Shown here in pieces: positions 1 through 14,893 of a DNA stretch of 64,000 nucleotides. This DNA is from Takakia lepidozioides (lineage: Eukaryota; Streptophyta; Takakiopsida; Takakiales; Takakiaceae). The notes beneath the pieces are model-generated. The model did no database searches. It saw only the letters and a program-made list of their open reading frames with translations, and was not told where the DNA came from. A program made the position numbers and the translations under genes. The DNA is taken from the NCBI GenBank assembly GCA_030704615.1, contig CM060731.1, positions 7,070,001 to 7,134,000 on the forward strand, in the 5' to 3' direction. Each line of letters opens with the position of its first letter. The stretch's first letter is position 1.

Positions 1-5781
<5,781 letters not shown>

Positions 5782-5804
5782 GTACTGACAACTACTGGAA
5801 TGAG

Positions 5805-5810
5805 AATAAA
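5805..5810 (+). terminator. Polyadenylation signal of alpha-tubulin
   Basis: A canonical AATAAA lies 24 nt after the alpha-tubulin stop codon, with an AT-rich stretch downstream. The position fits a plant near-upstream element, but the cleavage site is not known. Confidence 0.4.
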
Positions 5811-6611
5811 ATAATCTGGCATTTCTATACAATCATTCAATTCGAGTTGAATTGAACTGGATTCTGTATTCTTTCAATATCAGTACATCGTGTCCAAAGC
5901 TTGTATGCTGCAAACTAATGTCTCTTGTAACGTTGCTGGCCGAACTTGGAGCTTGACACTAAGCTAACCCTTGCATGGTTAATCTCTGAAGTTCAACTTG
6001 TTAGTCTTTAAAAAAAAACAGTACATCACAATTGTAAATCTGAATCCTTCTGAAATTGCATTGCACTCCGAACCTCGCAACATCTGAACATCACCTTTTC
6101 GTCGAAAAAACCTGGCACCGAAGCTAACATTGACATTGCAAAGTAGAGCAGGCTGTTTGGTCACAATGTCTCTAGACCTTTAGATATACCTGGGGGAAGT
6201 AGATTACTAGATTGTTACCCGAGATATACTTCGGGGAAATAGATTGTGAAGTACGATGGCTTCACTGATAGAACATTCATTCTCCCCCTCCACAAAGGAA
6301 ACTGGAGCATAGCTTCGAGAGTAGCATCCCTCTTTCATTGAAAAACATGAGGAAATGTAACATAACGGCACGGAATACTAGTGTCGCACGCTCATGGATG
6401 AGGTGCAAACCACATGGTTTGGATTTTCCCGATAAGCTAAATATGCGGGGCGGTTACTGTTTAGGTTCTAATAATGCCAACGGGGTTATGCAGAGCATTA
6501 GTGCTGTCGAGAGTGATGAGAGAGGGAGAGAGAAATAAAAGGGGCAGCGAGTCTGGTGTTTGTGAAGTGGTAGTTGAGGAGCGGAGAGGGAGGTGAGGGG
6601 GTGGGGCAGCG
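5811..6611. other. Intergenic, alpha-tubulin to RETICULATA-like gene
   Basis: No gene is supported. The region should contain the tubulin 3'UTR and the promoter of the next gene. Two similar short blocks near 6180-6200 and 6220-6245 (gatatac, ggggaa, tagatt) form a weak direct repeat. Short open frames here have no family resemblance. Confidence 0.4.
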
Positions 6612-7850
6612 ATGGCGCAAGCAGCGATGCAGGCAAGGACGCTGGGCCCTGGAACGTTCGCGCTGCAATGGGGGCCTCTCTCCAGGCCTTCGGTGCGGGT
6701 ATCGGTGTCTTTGCAAGCACTGGGGCCTGTATCGTTGCGGAGCAGGCTGGAGTTGTCATGGGAGAGAGAGTCATGGGAGACAGAGGGAGGTAAGCGTGAG
6801 AGATTGGAGGGTTTCCGGAGCAGGCTGGAGTCGGCATGGGAGAGTGAGTCATGGGAGAGAGACGGAGGTAAGCGGGAGAGATTTGGCACATCAGGGGGGT
6901 TAGTGCGGGCGCTGTCCTTCGCAGTCGTTCGAGAGGAGGATGAGGCAGTGGTTGTAGAAGGTGGAGGTGATGGTGGGAATGGAGCGGGTGGATATGGGCG
7001 AGGAGGAGGTGGTGGTGGTGGAGGAGGAGGGGACAATGGGTGGGACCGATCTGACAGCGACGAGGCCCCTGGGGGTGAGGGTGAGGGTGGGGGTGGAGGA
7101 TTGCTTGGTGCATTCTTGCGGGGATGGCGAGCGAGAGTTAGGGCAGACCCGCAATTCTCCTTCAAGGTGCTCATGGAGACGGTGATAGGAGTGGGTGCTT
7201 GTGTGCTGGGAGACATGTCGACAAGGCCGAATTTCGGTCTGAATGAGCTGGATTTTGTCTTCTCCACCATTGTTGTGGGATCGATTCTAAACTTCACATT
7301 GATGTTCATGTTGGCACCCACGTCGGTCGCAGGCTCGGACTTGTCTCGCCTTCCAGGGGTGTTCGCCAGCTGTCCATCGGGGCACATGTTCGAGGCCGGG
7401 GCATACTCTGTCTTGGATCGCGCAGGCACATTTGTTTACAAAGGAGTGCAATTCGCGGCCGTAGGCTTCGCAGCGGGCCTGGTGGGCACTGCACTCTCCA
7501 ATCTCTTGTTAACTGTAAGGAAGAAGGTAGAACCCAACTTTGTGCTTCAGAATAAGCCTCCCCCGACGGTGTTGAATGCAGCGACTTGGGCAGTTCACAT
7601 GGGAGTAAGCAGCAACGCCCGCTACCAGACACTGAACGGTCTGGAATTTGCTTTGGCAAGCGTGTTGCAACCAGCAGCCTTCAAGACCGCAGTGTTTGTC
7701 CTTCGAGGACTTAATAATGTCTGTGGGGGTATGTCGTTTGTGATGTTGGCGCGATTGACAGGATCTCAAAAGTCGACCAAGACTGCTGGACCACTGCCTA
7801 AGGATGGCCCAGAGGAGGATCAACCGCTGCAGGCTGAACCCAGCAGCTAA
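6612..7850 (+). CDS. RETICULATA-related plastid membrane protein (DUF3411)
   Basis: Member of the RETICULATA/RETICULATA-RELATED (DUF3411) family, chloroplast-envelope proteins linked in Arabidopsis to leaf mesophyll development and plastid function; the biochemical role is unsettled. It is a single open frame of 412 residues. Residues 1-60 are basic, Ser/Arg-rich and plausible as a transit peptide. Two tandem copies of a roughly 25-residue unit follow (around SRLELSWERESWETEGG and SRLESAWESESWERDGG), then a glycine-rich linker at about 120-170. The DUF3411 core starts near ADPQFSFKVLMETVIGVGA and includes hydrophobic segments, FVYKGVQFAAVGFAAGLVG, SSNARYQTLNGLEFALA and the C-terminal NNVCGGMSFVMLARLTG. 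The first in-frame ATG was taken as the start. The antisense 322-codon frame is a shadow of the GC-rich linker. Confidence 0.9.
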   Translation: MAQAAMQARTLGPGTFALQWGPLSRPSVRVSVSLQALGPVSLRSRLELSWERESWETEGGKRERLEGFRSRLESAWESESWERDGGKRERFGTSGGLVRALSFAVVREEDEAVVVEGGGDGGNGAGGYGRGGGGGGGGGGDNGWDRSDSDEAPGGEGEGGGGGLLGAFLRGWRARVRADPQFSFKVLMETVIGVGACVLGDMSTRPNFGLNELDFVFSTIVVGSILNFTLMFMLAPTSVAGSDLSRLPGVFASCPSGHMFEAGAYSVLDRAGTFVYKGVQFAAVGFAAGLVGTALSNLLLTVRKKVEPNFVLQNKPPPTVLNAATWAVHMGVSSNARYQTLNGLEFALASVLQPAAFKTAVFVLRGLNNVCGGMSFVMLARLTGSQKSTKTAGPLPKDGPEEDQPLQAEPSS

Positions 7851-9534
7851 TTGCAACAGAGGGAGAGCAGTCCAGCCTCCCATCCTGACTGACTTAGCCT
7901 GAGGACAGTCTTAATCTCTTTCTTTAACAGAGTTTACCATTTGAAATCTCACGGCTTGTAAATCTGCGCTGATGCCTTGTTGTAGCAAGTGCACAGGGCT
8001 CATCTCACAGGCCTGCAGCCTTTGGAGATTGCTCTATTGGGTGTGTTATGACGGATGGCAACCATTGATTCCCTTTGTAGTTGTTTTCCCATTCACTACA
8101 TGGTAGACTATCAGATGTCTTCCAGAACAGAGGGTTACTTACTAGTTTAAACTAGTATCATGAAGGGTAACATGCCCTTAAAGATATTCATTCCGGAATT
8201 TTGGAAGTAAATTTGCGGGTGCTTGCTTTTGCTCAATTCACTCCAGTTCATGTCTTTTTCCTTCTAAGCCCGAAAATGGACAATTGTGCCTCTGGCCCAG
8301 GTCTTTTTCCCCCCTGCACCCTCACCCTACCTTTCAGCAGATCCAAGCCTTCAATGAATTTGCTGTTGCAAGGAGCAGATGTTAACATATGCAAAGGGAC
8401 TTTCCTTATGTCAGACAGTAGTCATTCAGCAACACATACAACACAGACTGTGGGGACTTGCATGCAAGTTGCATCAGCCAAGGGTAAAGATCCATAAACT
8501 TGGAGATAACTAAGCTTTGTTATCCTCACCAAGACTCATCTCTGTGGCTGTAGCAAACTGATGTATCAGGCGGAATCAATCAGATGTTGAGTTCAAATTT
8601 TTGCAGATCTGCAATGGGACAACCAAACAGCCTTATGTTTCAGAAAGGTCAATGCTAGTATCCATCCACCCTTGCTCCCATTGGAGTAAACACCCTGCTA
8701 AGATCCTGCCCACCCAGGTACATCTGCAGTAACCTAAAAATTATCCAATTGGAGACTCTCATTACCATGCAGTGACATGAAACAAATGAAGGATGAAGGA
8801 TGAAGGAACCAAAAAAAAACCTAAGAGAATGCTGATCCTGGCTCACTAATGCAAGGTGCTGGCATATAATGGCTGCCATTTTCCACTGCAATTTTTTTTC
8901 AATGGCATCACATACAGAACTAACAACCACTGCTATGGAAAACAACTCTCAGTGTAAGTCCTGCAGAAAGGCCACAGCATAATAAAAATGATGGTGTCTG
9001 AAAAGCTGAGGCTTGAGGCATTTTGGCATCTTCCCGCGAGTTGACTCACAGAACAAACAGCAGAGAATACCCTTACCTAGTAGGGAATTCTGTGCCCACA
9101 ATTTTCTGTATCCCGACAGGCTCTCATTTGTTAGCTCCCTAGCTAAGTGATGGTTGTGTCTAATGAATTCATACCGATTTGGTCTTATATCCCTTTGAGC
9201 AAAGACAATCATTTTACATTTTTCATGCATCAGGATTGCCGTAGCAGCCCATTGCAAATGAACCCCAGCGCCTTCCCAGAAACACACACATAACAACAAG
9301 TCACCAATTTGACCGGAAGCACACAATATTGGATATTCTTTGTATATATTTCAACATTCAGGTAGAAGCCAGATCTTGTTCAACCGAATGTGGCATGCAG
9401 TTAAGAACGTTAAGAATTTCGTCAGCTGCTTCAGTTGATCTTCATACCACTGCATGAGTGCCTTGCTCTCCAGAAGCATTGCTGTGCCCCTGCCCAACTG
9501 CTGCCGCAGGTTATAACACCTCGCGCAGGTCGCC
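7851..9534. other. Intergenic, RETICULATA-like gene to SRP14
   Basis: No coding region is recognised on either strand. Short open frames (8201-8497 +, 8949-9326 -) lack any domain and have ordinary intergenic composition. The last few hundred bases must include the SRP14 promoter and 5'UTR. Confidence 0.4.
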
Positions 9535-9681
9535 ATGGTGCCTGCTCCCAACCCTAATTCAAGGTTGGAGCCAGATCCGTTTCTGAACGAGCTCACCAAA
9601 TTGTACGAGCGCAAAAAGCAATCGGGCACCGTCTGGGTCACACTCAAGCGATGTATGTCTTCTTTTCCATTCCCCGCTGCT

Positions 9682-9722
<41 letters not shown>

Positions 9723-10339
9723 GTATGTGTGTTGGCTGTGGGACCGCATGGTCAGATTGCTACAGAGCATAACTTCGATTTCAGCACTGTTGCTCCCTCT
9801 ACCTCAATCCGATGTATAACGTCCATAGAGAGATCATGGACCATGCCTCATTTCTATAGCCGAAACTATCCTATACCTTTTTCTGGATGGCTGCTGCAGC
9901 AACGTTACAGCGACAGAAAAAGCGAAAGAGAACGGAGGAGGCCCGGGTGCAGGAGCTTGAACCCTCAGACTATCGCTGTCTGGTTCGTGCCACTGATGGC
10001 AAAAAGAAAATAAGTTGTTTGGTACGCTTGCAACCTCTCTCTGTCTCTTACACTCTTTCTCTTACTCCCTCCCTAAACGTGCAAAAACCTTTCAATCGGC
10101 TCTAGAGTGGTGTTGGAGTGTACTCTTGTAAGAATATGTGGTCGCAGATCATCTAATGTGAAAACTGTGTTGTGACGTCGAAAATTGTGCCTTGTGTGCA
10201 GTTGTCAGCTAAGGATCATCAGCGCTTCCAGATGGCGTATGCCACAGTGTTGAAGGCGCATATAGACTCTCTCAAGAAGAGGGAAAAGAAAGACAGAAAA
10301 GAGAAGAAGACCACTGCAGTTAAAGCTCCAGGATCATGA
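9535..10339 (+). CDS. SRP14: Signal recognition particle 14 kDa subunit (SRP14)
   Basis: SRP14 pairs with SRP9 to bind the Alu domain of SRP RNA and slow translation elongation during targeting of secretory proteins to the ER. The exons are 9535-9652, 9900-10021 and 10202-10339, all GT-AG, encoding 125 residues, the size of plant SRP14. The N-terminal part reads DPFLNELTKLYERKKQSG then VWVTLKR. The splice restores TLKRSTLQRQKKRKR. The middle has SDYRCLVRATDGKKKIS, and the last exon has AKDHQRFQMAYATVLKAH followed by a Lys/Arg-rich tail. All are hallmarks of the plant family. The first intron contains a long (GA)n run. No truncation is seen. Confidence 0.94.
9685..9719. repeat. (GA)n microsatellite in SRP14 intron 1
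   Basis: About 17 uninterrupted GA units directly downstream of the first SRP14 exon. Similar GA runs recur in this window at 11323-11350 and 11558-11589, and as CT at 37870-37898. Confidence 0.9.
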
Positions 10340-10802
10340 CCTAGACTCTTATTGTACTTGATATCTTTCACCATGTCTTTGTCACTTTCTTCTGTGAGAA
10401 AGTCATGGACTTTTAATGTCTATACGAAGACTACTTCCAGAGTCACTTGGTCCATCTGTTTCCAAGTCTGTTTTATGCCATTTGTAAATTGCAGAGTATG
10501 ATGTAGATAGAGAGTTTTGCTGGCTAGTCTTCCTGGCTAGCCGATGAAACCATCCCTGTAATCTGCAAGGATGGGAGCACAATCGCTGACTGGAGGAAGG
10601 CAGTCACTGACCATGCCCTTTGGCATTGCCTCTGAGGCATAAGTGAGGGCTTAGGCTCTGTGCAACCCTCCTGGAGCCAGTTTCAGTTACATTGAGGTAA
10701 GAATCCTGTATAGTGATCATCTAGGAAACACAAGTCTGCTTTCATCATTGCTACCATATCAAAGAGTTGACACAGATTGGCCCACAATGCAAAGGGAGAG
10801 AG
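10340..10802. other. SRP14 3' flank
   Basis: Non-coding as far as I can see. It contains the SRP14 3'UTR; no AATAAA close to the stop was evident. It ends where the first LINE-derived repeat copy begins. Confidence 0.35.
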
Positions 10803-11322
10803 TATGTACTCATGAGAAATTGTTTGCCGTAGCCTTGTGGCCATAGACCCCGCGCCCAGTTTGAGCGGAACAAGAGGTATCAGACACTATCTTTGTAAGG
10901 GCTCACTCCAGTAGTGGAACTTAACCTTGGTATAAACAATTGGTTTGGGCTTTCCTTCGGACAAGCATCAATCTGCTGTGTGTGAGCTGCCCATCAATTA
11001 GACCCCACAGGGCCAGGGCTTTAGGCTCAGCCTCGAGAGTTTGGAAGTTGGTGAACAGAGGTGCAGGGACTACGGTCTTGATGGTCCTGAAGATACCCCT
11101 GACTTTGTATCAGAAACTGGATATCGTCTTCAGGCCGCCCGCACAATGAGCATTGAATTTCCCTTTCCTTCTGCATCTGTTTGTTGTTCAAAGGTACTGA
11201 ATCTAAATTGCAGTCTAGTGGCTTAGGGCAGGTAGGCCTTTGGGATGAACCTGAAGGTCCTCACCCATGTCACAAACTGGAAACAATGTCAGGGAAGTTT
11301 TATGCCTAACTTCGTTCATGCC
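10803..11322 (-). mobile_element. LINE 3'-end fragment, copy A
   Basis: This block is clearly similar to the block at 12290-12845. Both carry a shared run around gtttgccgtagccttgtggc and the same 3' part with cctcgagagtttggaagttgg. Read on the minus strand it corresponds to the C-terminal zinc-binding region of a LINE reverse transcriptase, better preserved in copy C. It is 5'-truncated and non-functional, and it ends against a GA microsatellite. Confidence 0.6.

Positions 11323-11350
<28 letters not shown>
11323..11350. repeat. (GA)n microsatellite
   Basis: GA run between LINE-fragment copies A and B. Confidence 0.85.
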
Positions 11351-11355
<5 letters not shown>

Positions 11356-11555
11356 CTCATAAGACGTTGTTTGCCGTAGCCTTGTGGCCATTGACCCCGT
11401 GCCCAGTTTGAGCGGGAACAAAAGGGACAGAACCTACCTCTGTCAGGGGCTGACGTTGGTTAAGACTTACCTCCATATAAAGAATTAATCCGGGTTTTCC
11501 AGATATCCTCTAGAAATCCCTTCACACAAGCATCAATCTGCTGTGTGTGATTTGC

Positions 11556-11557
<2 letters not shown>
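11351..11557 (-). mobile_element. LINE 3'-end fragment, copy B (short)
   Basis: Partial third copy of the repeat also found at 10803-11322 and 12290-12845. It contains the shared block gttgtttgccgtagccttgt and the shared tctgctgtgtgtgatttgcc. The remainder of the unit is replaced by a second GA microsatellite at 11558-11589. Confidence 0.55.

Positions 11558-11589
<32 letters not shown>
11558..11589. repeat. (GA)n microsatellite
   Basis: GA run of about 16 units terminating copy B of the LINE fragment. Confidence 0.85.
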
Positions 11590-11592
<3 letters not shown>

Positions 11593-12289
11593 GAGATTGC
11601 ATGAAAGTTATGGGCAATTTCATGCCATATAATCTAGGTGTCATAATTCCCTTGTTGGTGAAGACTCACTGAAAACATGAGACTAGTGCATTCAGAGTTA
11701 CATGAGATCAATCAGGAGGTGCAATGGAAACCAAGGGCCAATGCCTGGATACCAGATGCTCCAGTATCATTCTAATCCTTCTCACTAATACATTCCCACT
11801 TCGTTTAGGTTTATGGTATAAAATCTCTGTTTTATGGAGCTCTGGAGACCATAATGGTTGTTCGATAATTGTCCAGTGCTTAAGAAACCACATGTGGCAC
11901 ATATGTACCAGTATCAGGTCATTATCTAAGGAATTGCTGAAGCTCATAGACATGAGTATGAAGGGTTGTAATTGATTGCTTTTGGCTCCCACGTGGAAGA
12001 AAACTACTAGATATCAAAGAGTTCCTCAAGTAGTGCATATGTACATAGTACCGTACATACTCCACTTCATAAAGTGCTCCTGTCATAGTTTTCCATTTTT
12101 AAATAACAGATAATTGTACAAGTGTTCTCCAAGTTGATTCATTGGGAATTTGTTGAATTGTAGCCACTTAACAAATTCCATGGACAGTTGAAATGTGATC
12201 TTTCTTTGTTGGGATCTTGTGTAGCATCAGCAAGATAAGTATACAGGTTGGTTTATGCACAGAGCAGCCACTATGGGTTCGGAAACGCA
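11590..12289. other. Spacer between LINE fragments B and C
   Basis: AT-rich DNA without a supported gene. The largest open frames, 11708-11992 (-) and 11724-11975 (+), overlap on opposite strands and show no family features. Confidence 0.35.
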
Positions 12290-12845
12290 GAGATTGCACT
12301 CATAAGACTTGGTTTGCTGTAGCCCTGTGGCCATAGACCCTGCGCCCAGTTTGGATGGAAACAGAGGGAGTAGACACTACCTTTGTGAGGGGTTCACTCC
12401 AGTAGTGGGACTGACCTCCATACAAACAATTAGTTCGGGCTTTCCAGATACCCTCTAGAAAGCCCTTCACACAAGCATCAATCTGCTGTGTGTGAAAAGT
12501 TAGACCCCTGTTGGGCCAGGGCCTTAGGCTCAGCCTCGAGATTTTGAAAGTTGGCGTACAGAGGTGTAGGAACCATGTTATTCCTGAAGAGGGTCACTCT
12601 CTGGTGAAAATACCGCGGACAATGTATCAGAAAATGGATTTTGTCTTCAGGTTGCCTGCACATCGGGCAAATACAATCTCCTTTTCCTCTCTGGATCTGT
12701 TTTCAAAGGTAGGCTCTCCGCCTTGAGTTTAAATTTCAGTCTAGTGCTGAGGGTAGGTAGGCCCTTCAGATCATCCTTAAGGTCCTCGCCCATGTATGAC
12801 TTGAAACAAGTTCAGGGAAGTTTTTATGCCTAAGTTCATTCACAT
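12290..12845 (-). mobile_element. LINE 3'-end fragment with zinc-binding (zf-RVT-like) motif, copy C
   Basis: The minus-strand frame 12478-12663 reads CRQPEDKIHFLIHCPRYFHQ, the pattern of the C-terminal zinc-binding segment of plant LINE reverse transcriptases (Cys, then ED..H.L..CP). The flanking sequence is shared with copies A and B. No RT core is attached, so this is a 5'-truncated relic. Confidence 0.65.
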
Positions 12846-14072
12846 TGGACAGTCTTTGGGCATCAGACATGACTTCGGACAACCCCCTTCAGGTCAGCTT
12901 CAGCCAGTTCAATTCTTCTGGACTAGTATTATCAAGATACTTGAAAATCTCTTCTTCCCTTTTCTGTCAAGTCTTAGCCTGTGTAACAGGATGGTCTTGC
13001 TTCCAAAAAGTAGTGTGGATTATCTTAGGGTATCTGGTATTAGGACATGCAATTTCAACTGACCCCACCATCTGACCGTGAATTCATCAGGTCAAGAGCT
13101 TAACAGAGGCCTGAAATGGAGAGAGAGAGAGAGCACACTGACAATGGAGGTTGAATCAAACCTCAAAAATCCAGACACATGGAACTTGGAATCTTCTGCA
13201 TTCAACTAGTTTTTATCTGTTGAAGGATCTTAACACCTGTTAAATGGTTGCCCTGAATATATGTTGAGATTGTAATGCACCTAAATGAGAGGAATTTATG
13301 TGTGAAGGTTGTAGCTAATGCAGGGTTTATGAGAGGATTTACTGACGAATCAAAATACCAATAGATTAAAACGGTGTGACAACTGCTCTAGCTGGTCAAG
13401 ACAAAGATCCAATGCAATGATCTTCCACTCTCGAAAATGAAGTGAGGATGGCAAGAAAGTGGGTATGGTGTGAAGGGTGGTGTCCTGCCTGTTGCAGTAC
13501 ATTTCTTGTGTTCTCGCTCTGCTTGCCTGCCAGCACTGTAAATGACGGAAAAAATCCTCTCAAATAACTCACAAAATGAAGGTTCTGGTTGAGGCAAGCA
13601 GCCTGAAGTCAATGGATCCCTGTCCTGAAGGAAAGTCGACACAGTTTGCTTACACATCGCGCAGATCTCAAATCTGCAGGACTATGTGGGTCCCCCGGTA
13701 TGGTGAGTGTGGAGGCAGAGATCCTGCAGGCCGTGTTCTATATTACCTCCGCCCTCCAATGCACGAGCTCACGAAGCTGTCACCACTCATCATCATTGCA
13801 GGCTTCGCTATTTCTGTTGTCTCCCCGGAGTCTCTCACATGCTTTCATAATTACCAGCTTTCGAAATGCATCTTTGCGAGCTCCATAAAGTTCATTGGCA
13901 GTTACGGTGCAATCACTAGCGTTTGAGGAAGCAACCAGAGACCAAAATTGAACAAAGGAGAGGGTTTCTCATAAAGGAGTTTGCATGGAGCTTCGAGCAA
14001 CAAGCAAAGTCAAGACTAAACATCGACTGGCTGCAAATTGGAACCTCTTTCTTCATCCTTGTCCCTCGCATT
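12846..14072. other. Unassigned region, possible minus-strand exon near 13700-13915
   Basis: No named gene. On the minus strand the stretch just below 13915 reads openly as ANELYGARKDAFRKLVIMKA and onward. That looks like genuine coding sequence and could be the start of a gene divergent from the plus-strand frame at 14073. I could not follow it further or assign a family. A short GA run lies at 13117-13131. Confidence 0.25.
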
Positions 14073-14626
14073 ATGGCAGCGAGCTGCGGCTCTCTACCGA
14101 GTTTACAAGGAGACGCAATCGCCAAGGCCATGTCATTTCTTTCCGATGAATTGGCGGGGGGCCTTGTGTCATGCAGCAGATTAACGGGTCATGCTACGGG
14201 TCATGCTGGATCTGAAATGGAGACCCAGCTTGGAAATGCCGGCTCCGAGAGAGTTGCAAGTCATGGCTATGACGACTGCCTACCTCCCAGGGATTTCGAA
14301 GAAAAGTGGAGGCGTGTAAACTCTCTGCTTACTTTTCTGAGTATCTGAATTGTGTGCTTTTGGAGCGATCTGGGTTCAAATTGGCTTTGTCATTCCAGCA
14401 GAAATTGGAGGCGTTTTACTCGAAGAAGTTTACATTATGGTCTTACATTGGAGGTACGTGAACTCCAAGGGTGAGTGCAAACTAGCTGCTAAATGTCTCT
14501 AGGTGGTGTTTGCATGCAGGCGCAACAATGAGCAGAGATCGGCCCTGGCAGGAGTTATGGACAGATCCTTCACTGTGATTGATAAGGTGACCCTAGCTTC
14601 ACTCAGGGCATCTTAGGATTTTTTGG
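14073..14626 (+). CDS. Hypothetical short multi-exon gene
   Basis: Unrecognised. An open frame starts with ATG at 14073 (MAASCGSLPSLQGDAIAKAM) and runs to DFEEKWRR near 14315, where a gtaaac donor is possible. A second exon-like piece at 14399-14453 reads QKLEAFYSKKFTLWSYIGG. It has a good acceptor (cattccag) and a gtacgt donor. A third piece from about 14521 contains NNEQRSALAGVMDRSFTVID. The reading phase across the last junction does not join cleanly in my reconstruction, so either the model or the gene is imperfect. It lies directly upstream of the PPR gene on the same strand. No function is proposed. Confidence 0.3.
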
Positions 14627-14893
14627 ATTGGATTGTTATCTCAATCATTGCGAATTTTAGTATGTATGTCAGAAATCAAGAAAGGACAATTGCTACCAGT
14701 ATTTTCTTGTTAACAGATCATGAAACAGCAGCTTGCTCGATGTTGTTCCCTGTTTTTGAAATCTTTTTGGAGCTTTGGTGCTGTAGACTCGCCTATGTGA
14801 GGCCGAGGTTCAAGTAGCAGCCCTTAGTGGTTTTCACAGAAAAGTCCAAGATCACCAGACTTTACGCATAAGGGCACAAAGGAGGGTCTGTGG

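Noticed and set aside
6461-7429. Long minus-strand open frame of 322 codons, rich in Pro and Ser
   Set aside because: It is antisense to the RETICULATA-like gene, whose sense frame has a clear DUF3411 domain; the Pro-rich text is the complement of the Gly-rich linker.
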